A DNA stretch of 64,000 bases. Origin: Marinobacter sp. 1-4A. GTDB taxonomy: Bacteria > Pseudomonadota > Gammaproteobacteria > Pseudomonadales > Oleiphilaceae. The stretch covers positions 1-64,000 of the forward strand of contig NZ_VCGY01000003.1 in NCBI RefSeq assembly GCF_016597725.1, read 5' to 3'. The stretch's first letter is position 1; each line of letters opens with the position of its first letter. Made by a program: the position numbers and the translations under genes. Positions 44,252 to 53,949 of the stretch are shown piece after piece. The notes beneath the pieces are model-generated. The model was not told where the DNA came from. It searched no databases and worked only from the letters and a program-made list of their open reading frames with translations.

Positions 44252-44578
44252 TCAGAGATTGCTGTCCAAGAAGGCCGCTAGCTGGGATTTGGACAGTGCG
44301 CCTACTTTAGTGGCGTCCACGTTGCCGTTTTTGAACAGCATCAACGTCGGAATACCACGGATGTTGAATTTAGGCGGGGTCTGCTCGTTTTCGTCAATGT
44401 TGAGCTTGCAGACTTTCAGTTTGCCATCGTATTCGTCGGCGATTTCTTCGAGTACGGGTGCGATCATCTTGCAGGGGCCGCACCACTCCGCCCAGTAATC
44501 TACCAGTACGGGAACGTCAGATTGAAGTACGTCCTGTTCGAAGGAGGCATCTGTTACGTTTACAATATTTCCGCTCAT
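44252..44578 (-). CDS. trxA: Thioredoxin 1
   Basis: 108 residues from ATG 44578, with AGGA upstream; longer in-frame starts give no typical sequence. The active site WCGPCK, the preceding DYWAEWC and the cis-Pro loop GIPTLMLF are standard. It is the general cytoplasmic disulfide reductase, recycled by thioredoxin reductase. Divergent from ppx. Confidence 0.97.
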   Translation of the reverse strand: MSGNIVNVTDASFEQDVLQSDVPVLVDYWAEWCGPCKMIAPVLEEIADEYDGKLKVCKLNIDENEQTPPKFNIRGIPTLMLFKNGNVDATKVGALSKSQLAAFLDSNL

Positions 44579-44789
44579 TTCGTTTTTCCTGATTAGTGCT
44601 TTGGTTGCTACTTTACGCGATTGATCCCGCGTATGTGAAGCGGTAGATCCACCAGCTTGATTGCTCCATGTTCTGATCCCGGTCAATTCGGTCGACTTTC
44701 TACTAGAGTCAAACCCGCGCATTGACTGACATATCCCGGGATTATGGCTTATAGTACGCGCAGATTCTTACCACAGGATTCAGATCACC

Positions 44790-46316
44790 GTGACGGCCAC
44801 CTCTTCCGCCGACATCGCAGCTACGCCACCGGATATGCTTGCGGCCATCGATATGGGCTCAAACAGTTTCCACATGGTTGTGGCCAGACTTGTGCAGGGC
44901 GAAATCCGCACCATGGAAAGAATGGGCGAAAAAGTTCAGCTAGGCGACGGCCTTGACCCCGAAAATAATCTAACAGAAGAGGCGCAGCAACGGGGCTTGG
45001 ACTGCCTGCGGCGATTTGCCCAACGCCTTAACGGTACGCCTCCCGAGGGCGTTCAGATTGTAGGTACAAATGCGCTCAGGGTGGCACGCAATGCCAATCA
45101 GTTTATCGCACGGGCAGAAGAGGTGCTGGGCTATCCGGTGGAGATCATCGCCGGGCGGGAGGAGGCCCGATTGATCTATCTGGGCGTCTCGCACACGCTC
45201 TCAGATGATGCCGGGCGGCGTTTGGTGATCGACATAGGCGGAGGCAGCACGGAGCTGATTATTGGCGAGCGATTTGAGCCACAGGAGCTGGAAAGCCTGC
45301 ACATGGGCTGCGTGTCTTTTCGGAACCGGTACTTTTCCGATGGCCGAATTACCCGCAAACAAATGGACAAAGCCATTACCCACGCAGAGCAAGAGCTATT
45401 AGGCATTCGCCGGCGCTTTCGCTCTATAGGTTGGGAAAGCTCGGTAGGCGCATCCGGGTCTATCAAGGCCATTTGCAACGTTTTGACGACACTTAAAATC
45501 ACCGATGGTACCGTTACCTGGAGTGCCATGGAGGAGCTACGCCGACGGCTTGTGGATATGGGCAGTGTTGAGAAGCTAAGCGAGTTGGGGTTGCGGCCAG
45601 ATCGACAGAATATTTTCCCCGCCGGGTTTGCCATTCTTATGGGGGCGTTCCAGTCTCTGAACATTCAGGAACTGACCTATACCGACGGAGCACTTCGAGA
45701 GGGCCTACTATACGGAATAGCCGGGCGAATTCAGCATGAGGATGTGCGTGAGCGCAGTATTTCGGCGCTGCAGGAGCGGTATCAGGCGGATCAAAACCAC
45801 GGGGCAGCTGTAGAGGCAACGGCGGTCGCAGCCTGGCAGCAAATCGCAGAACACTGGGGGCTGGACACATCTACAGACGAAGAGACCCTGCGCTGGGCCT
45901 GCAGGTTACACGAGATCGGCCTGGCAATTTCCCATAGCCAATACCACAAGCACGGTGCTTACCTGTTGCACTACTCTGATCTCGCTGGCTTTACGCAGCA
46001 GGCGCAACGGGAACTGGCCATTTTAGTGCGCGGTCATCGGCGAAAATTCAGCTCATCCATTTTCGATGGCGTCGACCCCGGCGACCTAGGGCGCCTGCGG
46101 CACTTATGCATACTGGTACGTTTGGCCGTACTGATTCAGCACTCCCGCAATCTGGAACCGCCACCGGCTTTCACTCTCCAACCTAGAGAGCAAGGCCTTT
46201 TAGTGACGTTTCCGGAAGGCTGGTTCGATGAGCGCCCTCTGACCTATGCCGATCTGATGAATGAACAAGACTACCTTGCCAAACAAAACTTTGTGCTTGA
46301 GCTGGCTGGCGGCTGA
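44790..46316 (+). CDS. ppx: Exopolyphosphatase (Ppx/GppA family)
   Basis: 508 residues from GTG 44790. The ASKHA-fold phosphatase motifs are present: AAIDMGSNSFHMVVA, GTNALRVARNANQFI, LVIDIGGGSTELIIG and GASGSIKAI. The C-terminal HD-like domain has LHEIGLAISHSQYHKHGAYLL. It removes terminal phosphates from polyphosphate and may also act on pppGpp. The trxA-ppx divergent pair is a common arrangement in pseudomonads. Confidence 0.95.
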   Translation: MTATSSADIAATPPDMLAAIDMGSNSFHMVVARLVQGEIRTMERMGEKVQLGDGLDPENNLTEEAQQRGLDCLRRFAQRLNGTPPEGVQIVGTNALRVARNANQFIARAEEVLGYPVEIIAGREEARLIYLGVSHTLSDDAGRRLVIDIGGGSTELIIGERFEPQELESLHMGCVSFRNRYFSDGRITRKQMDKAITHAEQELLGIRRRFRSIGWESSVGASGSIKAICNVLTTLKITDGTVTWSAMEELRRRLVDMGSVEKLSELGLRPDRQNIFPAGFAILMGAFQSLNIQELTYTDGALREGLLYGIAGRIQHEDVRERSISALQERYQADQNHGAAVEATAVAAWQQIAEHWGLDTSTDEETLRWACRLHEIGLAISHSQYHKHGAYLLHYSDLAGFTQQAQRELAILVRGHRRKFSSSIFDGVDPGDLGRLRHLCILVRLAVLIQHSRNLEPPPAFTLQPREQGLLVTFPEGWFDERPLTYADLMNEQDYLAKQNFVLELAGG

Positions 46317-46330
46317 CGGAGCACTTCGCT

Positions 46331-48310
46331 TCACTGTCCCGCCAGCTCATCCTCCATTGTCTCGACTGTTTCACTGACCTCAAGCCACTGAGCTTCGACA
46401 TCTTCAAGTTGACCTTTCGCCGCAGACTGCTTACCTAGCAGGTCTTTTAAGCGGCCTTTGGACTCATCACTGTAAAGGGCAGGATCGGCGAGCTCAGACT
46501 CCAAGTCGTTTAACGTCTCATGCAGAGTTTCCATCTGCTTTTCCAATGTCGCCTGCTTCTTACGGTATGGACTTAGTTTCTGTCTGAGCGCCGCTTCCGC
46601 GCGTTTGCGGGCCTTTCTGTCGTCAGCACTTTCCCCGACAGCCGTGTCTGCTTGTGCCGATGCTGCGTCTGCGGAACCAGCGGCACTGCCAAGCTGTCGC
46701 TTTGGTGGTTCGGCATCGTCTTTTCGGCGATCCGCCAACCAACTCTCGTAATCTTCAAGATCACCCTGATACTCAACAACATGGCCATCATTCACCAGCC
46801 AGAATTCGTCAACGGTATTACGCAACAGGTGCCTGTCGTGAGACACCACCACAATAGCGCCTTCAAAGTTCTGTAGCGCCATCGTTAAGGCTTGACGCAT
46901 TTCCAGATCAAGGTGGTTGGTCGGCTCATCCAACAAAAGCAGGTTGGGCTTTTGCCAAGCAATAACCGCCAAAGCAACACGAGCTTTCTCTCCGCCAGAG
47001 AATGAGCGGATGGGGCTCAGGGCTTCATCACCGTGAAAATCAAAGCCACCGAGAAAGTTGCGCACGCTTTGCTCAGACGCTTTGGGAGCTAACCGTTGCA
47101 AGTGAAGAAAGGGACTTGCATCAAGATCGAGTGATTCCAACTGGTGTTGCGCAAAGTACCCTATCGCCAGATGCTCGCCGCAGGTGCGCTCACCGGATAA
47201 CAAGGTGCTAGCGGTACCTTGCTCGCCCTGCCCTAGCAACGCATCCATCAACGTTGATTTGCCGGCACCGTTGGGGCCCAGTAATCCAATACGACTCCCC
47301 GGAAGAAGGGTCAGATTAATGTTACTAAGTACCTTGGTGTCACCATGCCCGGCTTGCCCGTGCCTTATGGAGAGCAACGGGTTGGATACCTTGTCTGCCA
47401 TGGGAAATTCAAAGCTGAACGGTGAATCTATGTGTGCAGGGGCAATTTTCTCCATCCGCTCCAGAGATTTTACCCGGCTTTGTGCTTGCCTAGCCTTGGT
47501 GGCTTTCGCTTTGAAGCGATCAATAAAGCGCTGGATTTCGGCAATTCTCGCTTGCTGCCGTTCAAAGCCAGCTTGCTGTTGCGCAATCCGCTCGCTGCGC
47601 TGGCCTTCAAACGCTGAGTAGTTACCCGTATACAGCTCTAGCTTCTGACGATCAAAATGCACTACGTGGGTGGCCACCCTATCCATGAAGTCACGATCGT
47701 GGGAAATAAACAGCAGGGTTCCATCGTAACGGCGCAGCCAGTTTTCTAGCCAAAGGCAGGCATCAAGATCCAGGTGGTTGGTTGGCTCGTCAAGCAACAA
47801 AAGATCGGAAGGCCGCATGAGCGCCTGAGCAAGGTTCAGACGGATACGCCATCCGCCTGAGAAGGCGGATACTGGCCGGTCTGGGTCTTCATTCCGGAAT
47901 CCTAGGCCCCGGAGCAAAGATTCTGCACGCCGCGCGGCAGACCAAGCCTCGTGTACATCTAATTCACCATGTATGTGCGCAACGGCGTTGTCATCGCCCT
48001 GGGCTTCCGCCTGCTCGAGTTCGCGCTCAAGCCGCCGTAAATCCAGATCTCCATCAAGAACGAAGTCTCTGGCGCTTCGCTCTGTCGCCTCCACTTCCTG
48101 CGCCATGTGCGCAATACGGCAGCCGCCGGGAAGTGACACACTGCCCTGCTCCGGCGTTAGTTGTCCTAGCAGTAACTGGAAGAGGCTGGATTTGCCAGCA
48201 CCATTGGCACCAACAACCGCCACACGTTGGCCGGATTGAACCGTTAGGGCGACGGAATCTAGCAACCAGGCGCCACCCCGTTGTAAACTGAGATCGGTTA
48301 TCGTTAACAT
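46331..48310 (-). CDS. yheS: ABC-F ATPase YheS
   Basis: 659 residues with two ABC domains and no membrane segment. Walker A motifs GANGAGKSS (about 34-42) and GPNGAGKST (about 347-355), signature SGGWR and SGGEKAR, Walker B LLLLDEPTNHLDL twice. A long charged coiled coil forms the last 110 residues. The linker between the domains has the ABC-F P-site tRNA interaction region (KAKATKARQAQSRVKSLERME). ABC-F proteins act on the ribosome. YheS is one of four E. coli paralogues. Confidence 0.92.
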   Translation of the reverse strand: MLTITDLSLQRGGAWLLDSVALTVQSGQRVAVVGANGAGKSSLFQLLLGQLTPEQGSVSLPGGCRIAHMAQEVEATERSARDFVLDGDLDLRRLERELEQAEAQGDDNAVAHIHGELDVHEAWSAARRAESLLRGLGFRNEDPDRPVSAFSGGWRIRLNLAQALMRPSDLLLLDEPTNHLDLDACLWLENWLRRYDGTLLFISHDRDFMDRVATHVVHFDRQKLELYTGNYSAFEGQRSERIAQQQAGFERQQARIAEIQRFIDRFKAKATKARQAQSRVKSLERMEKIAPAHIDSPFSFEFPMADKVSNPLLSIRHGQAGHGDTKVLSNINLTLLPGSRIGLLGPNGAGKSTLMDALLGQGEQGTASTLLSGERTCGEHLAIGYFAQHQLESLDLDASPFLHLQRLAPKASEQSVRNFLGGFDFHGDEALSPIRSFSGGEKARVALAVIAWQKPNLLLLDEPTNHLDLEMRQALTMALQNFEGAIVVVSHDRHLLRNTVDEFWLVNDGHVVEYQGDLEDYESWLADRRKDDAEPPKRQLGSAAGSADAASAQADTAVGESADDRKARKRAEAALRQKLSPYRKKQATLEKQMETLHETLNDLESELADPALYSDESKGRLKDLLGKQSAAKGQLEDVEAQWLEVSETVETMEDELAGQ

Positions 48311-48350
48311 GTTGTCATATATTCAAGGTGAAATTGTCAGGGACGGTACA

Positions 48351-48917
48351 ATGCTCATGTCAGCCAGCTCGCTCGTCTCCCAAGATTTACCATTAAAAAC
48401 CATGGAGTTACCGGAAGACTTAGAGCCGGACAACCCTCTTTGGCGATTTGCACTGGCAATTTGGCAGCACTCAGCGGCACAAGAAACCTGTTTGGCACTT
48501 CAGGATGAGGGCTGGAGCGTAACACGAATTTTATGCGCCGGATGGCTTGCCCTCAACGGCAGAGCCTACACCGGAATCGAGGAGGCTACGGTAACAGAGT
48601 GGCGTAACCGTGTAACCGGCAGCTTACGCAGCATTCGCAGATCTGTGCCCAAAGAACAGACAGCCTACTTCCTTCTGCGCACAAACCTCGCCAATCTTGA
48701 GCTGGAGGCAGAACGAATAGAACTGGCCTTAGTGTGGCGGAATTCCAAAGCCCCCAACCCGGAACCAAGCAATATGTATGCAAGTGACGAGCTGATCCAG
48801 TCTAACCTAACGGCTGCAGCACCGGCAGCAGGCACAAGCCCGGAAGCCAAACAATTGCTTGGTATTTTGCGCGACATCATCTCCACCCTTCAACCCGGAG
48901 GCGCGACGCCATGCTGA
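48351..48917 (+). CDS. TIGR02444-family protein
   Basis: 188 residues from ATG 48351; ATG codons at 48309 and 48357 are alternatives and the choice is uncertain. It shows the family layout: NPLWRFALAIWQHSAAQETCLALQDEG then a short helical domain and a variable tail. The family is found in gammaproteobacteria beside yheS and has no known function. It is divergent from yheS and overlaps the next gene by 7 bases. Confidence 0.8.
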   Translation: MLMSASSLVSQDLPLKTMELPEDLEPDNPLWRFALAIWQHSAAQETCLALQDEGWSVTRILCAGWLALNGRAYTGIEEATVTEWRNRVTGSLRSIRRSVPKEQTAYFLLRTNLANLELEAERIELALVWRNSKAPNPEPSNMYASDELIQSNLTAAAPAAGTSPEAKQLLGILRDIISTLQPGGATPC

Positions 48918-49294
48918 TCAAATGGCTTGTTCGGCTCTCGTTCCCAGCTCTCGGCTTATTGATGCTACTGATAGTCTTCGGCCTTAATGAGCCAGACCAA
49001 CTTTCCGAGCCTGTTGCGGAAGAAACTCAGTCGGAAATTCCAGCATTCGAGGGGCTGGTCCCCTCGCCGATACCGACAGAAGGCCCCGACATTGTTTTCA
49101 AGTGGAAAGATACCGATGGCAACTGGCACTATGCCGACCAGCCGCCGGAACAAGGTCCATGGAATACGCTCGCCATCGAGAGAGCTGACAATAATCGAGC
49201 GCCTGCGAGAATCTCGAATCCTGAGACCGATTGGCAATCCCCCTATAGTGCGCCCTTCACGCTTAGCCCAAATGCCGGCAGCAATGGCAGCTAA
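48911..49294 (+). CDS. Membrane-anchored DUF4124-domain protein
   Basis: 127 residues. One N-terminal membrane segment (about 5-25, LSFPALGLLMLLIVFGL) is followed by an acidic linker and a DUF4124 motif (VFKWKDTDGNWHYADQPP) at about 62-79. This domain is usual in envelope proteins of gammaproteobacteria, with no known role. Coupled to the preceding gene by overlap, no signal of separate promoter. Confidence 0.8.
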   Translation: MLIKWLVRLSFPALGLLMLLIVFGLNEPDQLSEPVAEETQSEIPAFEGLVPSPIPTEGPDIVFKWKDTDGNWHYADQPPEQGPWNTLAIERADNNRAPARISNPETDWQSPYSAPFTLSPNAGSNGS

Positions 49295-49443
49295 CGTCCC
49301 ATTCGCAGCTCCACAAAAGATATCTGTAGCGCCTTAACAGATGTTCAGTGGAATCTGCGCTCTGAACCCGCTACCTTTTGCCCTTTGACACACACAATAC
49401 GTGGGTCTTAGCCCACTCCGTACCAACCCGAAAGGATGATGTA

Positions 49444-50178
49444 ATGAAAAAAACGCTACTTGCACTGGCGATGACAGGCGTGGTTGCTGGATGTTCAACG
49501 CCCCCTGAGACTCCAGCAGACCCGAAGCTGGACTCTACCGACGAGAAGGTCAGCTATGGCATGGGTCTTGTGCTGGGTGAGCGGATGGGTAACGACCTGC
49601 CAAACCTTCAAATGGATCAATTCCTTCAGGGGATTCAACACGGACATGCTGGCGACGAGGAAGCCAAGCGTATGAGCCGCGAAGAGATCCAGAAGGCTTT
49701 GATGGAATACCAACAGTCGCTGCAAGAAGAGCAAAGCAAGCAAGCTGAAGAGTTGGCCGAGAAAAACCGTGAAGCCGGTGAGTCCTTCCTTGCTGAGAAC
49801 GCTGAGCGCGATGGTATCGAAACAACCGATTCTGGGCTTCAGTACGAAGTTTTGGAAGAGGGTAACGGTAAACAGCCGGGTGCAACCGATACCGTACAGG
49901 TGCACTACACCGGTGAGCTGCTTTCCGGTGAGGTTTTTGACAGCTCTCGCGAGCGCGGCGAGCCAGTTACATTTGCTCTGAACCAGGTTATCCCCGGCTG
50001 GACCGAAGGCCTGCAGCTCATGAGCGAAGGCGCCCGCTATAAGCTGTACATTCCTTCTGATCTAGCCTACGGCCCGGGCGGAAACCGCTCAATTGGCCCC
50101 AACGAAACCTTGGTTTTCGATGTGGAGCTACTGGCGGTGAACCCAGGTGCAGACGAAGAAAACTCTGCGTCCGAATGA
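49444..50178 (+). CDS. FKBP-type peptidyl-prolyl isomerase, lipoprotein
   Basis: 244 residues from ATG 49444, with AAAGG upstream. A lipobox VVAGC puts Cys at residue 18, so it is an outer- or inner-membrane lipoprotein facing the periplasm. The FKBP_N dimerisation part (about 30-130, MGLVLGERMGNDL) precedes the FKBP domain (about 140-235: VQVHYTGELLSGEVFDSS, VIPGWTEGLQLM, YGPGGN). It is Mip/FkpA/FklB-like and assists folding of proline-containing proteins. Confidence 0.93.
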   Translation: MKKTLLALAMTGVVAGCSTPPETPADPKLDSTDEKVSYGMGLVLGERMGNDLPNLQMDQFLQGIQHGHAGDEEAKRMSREEIQKALMEYQQSLQEEQSKQAEELAEKNREAGESFLAENAERDGIETTDSGLQYEVLEEGNGKQPGATDTVQVHYTGELLSGEVFDSSRERGEPVTFALNQVIPGWTEGLQLMSEGARYKLYIPSDLAYGPGGNRSIGPNETLVFDVELLAVNPGADEENSASE

Positions 50179-50221
50179 TCTAGAAAGCAATCTAGAGCGC
50201 AAGCTTCAGCCCGCCTGAAGC

Positions 50222-50262
50222 AAAAAAAGCCTCAGCAACCTTGTAGGTGCTGAGGCTTTTTT
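50222..50262. terminator. Bidirectional Rho-independent terminator between FKBP gene and rsd
   Basis: A-run, AGCCTCAGCA, CCTTGTAGG-type loop, TGCTGAGGCT, T-run. Symmetric stem with A and T tracts on both sides serves both convergent genes. Confidence 0.93.
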
Positions 50263-50285
50263 GTGATCGCCTATATCAAACCAAC

Positions 50286-50765
50286 TCAGGCCGGGGCTAC
50301 TTTATCCCCATGCACGTTGTGCAGATGCTCAATCAAAAAGTCTTCCATCTCAAAGCGGCTTTCCAGCGTTTCACCAAGATGGGAAAGCTGCTCAAACAGT
50401 GCTTTCACATCTTTTTCAGACAAATCAGCTTCGCCCAACTGGTCGTTAAAGTTAAGCGCCACTTCTGTGGTTTGTTCAATACGTGGGTATACTTTAGCTG
50501 CCAGCTCCAACCCTCCATCGTTGAACTCACGGGCCTCCCTGACAAGCTGCTCATAAATCTCGAAGTGGCCGGTAGACACATAGTCAACCAACACCTCACA
50601 TAGCCGTACAAACTTGTTTTTCAAAGCCTCTGTTTGCGAGAAATCGCTTTCTCCGGACAAATCGCAGTAGTGAACCAGAAGCTCTTGACGATCCTTAAGC
50701 CAACGATCAATAAGCTCGCTGACGCCACCCCAGCGCTCCCTGGCATTTCGGCAGTTTTCCAACAT
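50286..50765 (-). CDS. rsd: Anti-sigma-70 factor Rsd/AlgQ
   Basis: 159 residues, all helical. Blocks ARERWGGVSELIDRWLKDRQELLVHYC, LCEVLVDYVSTGHFEIYEQL and LGETLESRFEMEDFLI define the family. Rsd binds sigma-70 region 4 and lowers its competition with other sigmas in stationary phase; in Pseudomonas the homologue AlgQ regulates alginate. Single gene with its own terminator. Confidence 0.93.
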   Translation of the reverse strand: MLENCRNARERWGGVSELIDRWLKDRQELLVHYCDLSGESDFSQTEALKNKFVRLCEVLVDYVSTGHFEIYEQLVREAREFNDGGLELAAKVYPRIEQTTEVALNFNDQLGEADLSEKDVKALFEQLSHLGETLESRFEMEDFLIEHLHNVHGDKVAPA

Positions 50766-50880
50766 AACGCCTGATCTCCGCTTGAAAATCCTACTGTTCA
50801 GCCATAGTGCTGATGCATGGTGCTGATATTTGTTAAGTCCGAATCAACTTACCCCAGGCTGGCTTCCGGTCGCAACCGTT

Positions 50881-51387
50881 TCAACCCGCGATGTGGGTTT
50901 TCGGGCTTCCCCGATGGAAGAGCATGATCAAACCCAAAATTACCAGCAGCGCAAAAAACACAGCGCTCCAACCCGGAATGCTCAACCCTAAAAATCGCCA
51001 AACCACCGCGGCGCAGTCGCCTGTACCCTTGAGGGCCGTCGTCAGCACATCCATAAACGGCAGCACTTCCAGCATGTAATCCACCGAGGGGCCGCAGGCA
51101 GGCACCTGATCCGGAGGTAAGCTCTGGAGCCATAACTGTCGGCCCGCAACACCCAGCCCGGCGCCGGCAGTTGCCACCAGCAAAATGCCGTATACACGCA
51201 CCCCTAACGACTTGGGACCATGCAAAGCCGCCACAAGGCTCACCAGCCCAACCCCCATAAAACCAAAGCGCTGGAGCCAGCACAGCGGGCAAGGTTCAAG
51301 CCCCATAACGTGCTCCATATAAAATGCCACACCCAATAACCCGGCGCAGACAACAAAAACGAGTGCAAAGAGTGCTCTTACTTTCAC
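50881..51387 (-). CDS. dsbB: Disulfide bond formation protein DsbB
   Basis: 168 residues, four membrane helices. The quinone-side pair C33-P-L-C36 and the second periplasmic pair (Cys in PACGPSVDY and in TGDCAAV) are present. It reoxidises DsbA with ubiquinone. Small single-gene unit on the minus strand, divergent from the fliL-like gene. Confidence 0.95.
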   Translation of the reverse strand: MKVRALFALVFVVCAGLLGVAFYMEHVMGLEPCPLCWLQRFGFMGVGLVSLVAALHGPKSLGVRVYGILLVATAGAGLGVAGRQLWLQSLPPDQVPACGPSVDYMLEVLPFMDVLTTALKGTGDCAAVVWRFLGLSIPGWSAVFFALLVILGLIMLFHRGSPKTHIAG

Positions 51388-51501
51388 AAAGTTTCCTCAG
51401 TTTTACACAAATGCGTTGCCTGGCCTGCTATTCTCGGTTTATCCGGCGGAAACGCTGCTGAATTTGTCACTAAACCCTAAACCACGACGAACTGCAAGCT
51501 T

Positions 51502-51945
51502 ATGACACCTCAGCCAAAATTCGTTTTATTCATTATCTTATTGCTATTTTTGCAGCTACCTAACGCCTGGGCAGAAGACGCCGCCAATAGCGACGATGGA
51601 GCCGCAGAAAAATCGGGCATTACGGATTATATTGCCATGGAACCGGCCTTCGTAACTCACGTTGGAAGCCCGGGCGGCAAATTAACCTACCTGAAAGCAA
51701 CCATCAGTCTCAGGGCCTCAAAGCAAACCACAAGGCCCGCGGTGGAAGCCCACATGCCAAGGCTACGCCATGAACTGGTGATGCTGTTTGGTGAGCAGAC
51801 AGATACAGACACACTGACCACTATGGAAGGCCAACAGGCGCTGCGTGAGGAAGCCAAATCAAGAATAAATGCAGTGCTGGAGGAACAGCAAACCGACGAA
51901 GCAATAACCGGCGTGCTGTTTACAGAATTCGTAGTGCAAAAGTAG
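51502..51945 (+). CDS. FliL-like periplasmic protein
   Basis: 147 residues. A signal peptide (LFIILLLFLQLPNAWA) replaces the transmembrane anchor of true FliL. The rest has the FliL/stomatin-like core (YIAMEPAFVTHV, LKATISLRA, HMPRLRHELVMLFGE, EAKSRINAVLEE, GVLFTEFVVQ). It is not in a flagellar operon. Function unknown; an envelope scaffold role is a guess. Confidence 0.82.
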   Translation: MTPQPKFVLFIILLLFLQLPNAWAEDAANSDDGAAEKSGITDYIAMEPAFVTHVGSPGGKLTYLKATISLRASKQTTRPAVEAHMPRLRHELVMLFGEQTDTDTLTTMEGQQALREEAKSRINAVLEEQQTDEAITGVLFTEFVVQK

Positions 51946-51962
51946 GGCAGAACCAGAGCGTT

Positions 51963-52181
51963 TTAGGCAATCCGGGAGAACAGATCATTTTCCGCTATGG
52001 CTGCTTCTTCCCGGAGAATTTCACCGGCGTCATCCCAACCAGCCTCCCAGGCAGCAACAACCACTTCGCCACGATAGGGGCAACGGCTTTTATCCATACC
52101 CATGGAAGCGGCCAAGTGGCCCTGACGATAGGCTTTATTCAGGGCTTCGATGCCCAAGCCGAGTTTCATATCCTTTACCAT
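51963..52181 (-). CDS. Rmf/CrpP-like small protein
   Basis: 72 residues from ATG 52181, with GAGGGA about 8 bases upstream; longer frames to 52304 lack support. RMF-like features are the basic start, a tract GHLAASMGMDKSRCPYRG and WEAGWDDA with the CPY and W motifs. True RMF forms 100S ribosome dimers and is shorter in its tail. The family assignment is likely, function in this organism uncertain. Confidence 0.75.
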   Translation of the reverse strand: MVKDMKLGLGIEALNKAYRQGHLAASMGMDKSRCPYRGEVVVAAWEAGWDDAGEILREEAAIAENDLFSRIA

Positions 52182-52327
52182 ATCGCGTCTCCCTCTAACT
52201 GATGCTACTGAAGTTAGCACCAGCGTCAGAAAGTGACAAATTTTTGTTCCGCTTCTGTGAAGCATGTCCGCCAATGATGAGAACCAACTGAAACTACCTA
52301 ACATAACGACACTTTCTGCGCCCCGTT

Positions 52328-53881
52328 TCAGGAGCGCAGGTATTGTTCAAGAAAGTCACTGAACGTCAGAGTGTCCGATGCCTCAATTCGTTTCTGTTCG
52401 GCTATCGAATTCTTACTTGCCGCAACAAAGGCCGCTTCCACACTGGCATCCATACCTTCTTTACGAAGCAGGCTCTGATGTTTTAGCGCCATATCCATGG
52501 TCCAGTCTTTGTGACCGAGACCGGAAGCCCGCATGGCATCAATAACTCGGGCAGACGGCACTTGGCTGTCACCGGAGAGAACACTCCGCTGAGCTGAAAG
52601 AGCCTTGCGATACACGTCACCACCATTCCAGCCGTCGAGCACACCTGCCAGCGGCTCTAGGCGATCCAGTATTTCCGTAGCCGCTTCACCAATGGGCGTA
52701 CGCTCGCCAGCCCTGCACAGGGTCAGCTCATGATTACGACCTTTGGACACAACATCTTTGTAGTTGTCATCCAACAAACTGCACTCGGCATCATCGATTC
52801 GCGGCGACTCTGAAAGCAGACAATCCAACAGGAAGAGGTCCAGAAAATCGATCTGAGCTTCATTTACCCCTACCGGAGAAAAGGGGTCGAGATCCAAACA
52901 GCGTACTTCGATATACTCCACACCGCGGGATTCGAGCGCGTGAATCGGCTTCTCTCCGCTTTGCGCGGTGCGCTTAGGGCGAACAGCGCTGTAGTACTCA
53001 TTTTCAATCTGCAGCACGCTGGTGTTGATCTGGATGAACTGGCCGTCACGCTGGGTACCCAAAGCTTCATAGGCTGGCCAATTGGTATGAATGGCTCTAT
53101 CCAGAGTTTGGGTATAGGTGCTGAGCTTGTTGAAGCAGATATTCAACGACGACTGGGCGTTGTTGTGATACCCCAGGTCGCCCATGCGCAATGAGGTGGC
53201 ATAGTCACCAAACCAGCTACGCTCGTCAAACCGGCTAAGGTCGTGACGCACACCGTCAACAAAGCTCGCATCCAAAGCTGGCGAGGCGCCGAAGAGCAAC
53301 ATCAGCAGCCAGCTTCTGCGGCGGAAATTACGAATTAGCCAGAAATATTGCTCGGACTTGAAGTCTTTCATGCTTTGCTGGTCACCCAGCGCGTTCTGCC
53401 AGATATCCCAGAAGCTGTCCGGCAGCGAGAGGTTGTAATGGGTGCCGGCGATACTTTGCATCATGCGCCCGTACCTCACCGCCAGACCCTGCCGGTAGAC
53501 ATGTTTTAGCCGACCGGTGTTGGAGGAGCCATACTCCGCGATGGGAATGCTGGCGTCGCCGTCCAGTTCGCAGGGCATGCTCGCAGGCCAGAAAACCTCA
53601 TCCCCAAGATTCTGCTGCACAAAGCGGTGAGTGTTCCGCAAAGACTCAAGCATTTCGGAGGTACTGCTGCATACTGGCGTAATCAGCTCGAGCAACGCTT
53701 CGGAGTAATCGGTTGTGATAGACGGGTGCGTCAGCGCTGAGCCCAAAGCCTCCGGATGGGGCGTCTGAGCAATAAAGCCATTGCGGTCAACGCGCAAACC
53801 TTCCTTCTCGACTCCTTTCAGGAAACCGTTCCAGTCGCTCGCGGCGAATTGACGAAAAATAGAGTGCCGGGATTCGGCCAT
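52328..53881 (-). CDS. gshA: Glutamate-cysteine ligase GshA (proteobacterial type)
   Basis: 517 residues, standard for class 1 GshA. Catalyses the first step of glutathione synthesis. Blocks KGVEKEGLRVDRNG, ALTHPSITTDYSEALLELITP, AGTHYNLSLPDSFW and SRGVEYIEVRCLDLDPFSPVGV (metal- and ATP-binding) are present. It starts 68 bases after the tex stop, same strand, so the two may be cotranscribed. Confidence 0.96.
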   Translation of the reverse strand: MAESRHSIFRQFAASDWNGFLKGVEKEGLRVDRNGFIAQTPHPEALGSALTHPSITTDYSEALLELITPVCSSTSEMLESLRNTHRFVQQNLGDEVFWPASMPCELDGDASIPIAEYGSSNTGRLKHVYRQGLAVRYGRMMQSIAGTHYNLSLPDSFWDIWQNALGDQQSMKDFKSEQYFWLIRNFRRRSWLLMLLFGASPALDASFVDGVRHDLSRFDERSWFGDYATSLRMGDLGYHNNAQSSLNICFNKLSTYTQTLDRAIHTNWPAYEALGTQRDGQFIQINTSVLQIENEYYSAVRPKRTAQSGEKPIHALESRGVEYIEVRCLDLDPFSPVGVNEAQIDFLDLFLLDCLLSESPRIDDAECSLLDDNYKDVVSKGRNHELTLCRAGERTPIGEAATEILDRLEPLAGVLDGWNGGDVYRKALSAQRSVLSGDSQVPSARVIDAMRASGLGHKDWTMDMALKHQSLLRKEGMDASVEAAFVAASKNSIAEQKRIEASDTLTFSDFLEQYLRS

Positions 53882-53949
53882 GTTTGACTCCTGCTGCAGC
53901 CAGCGGTGCCTTATGGGCCTTGCTGGCTGGTGGAAATAGTTGAAACCGC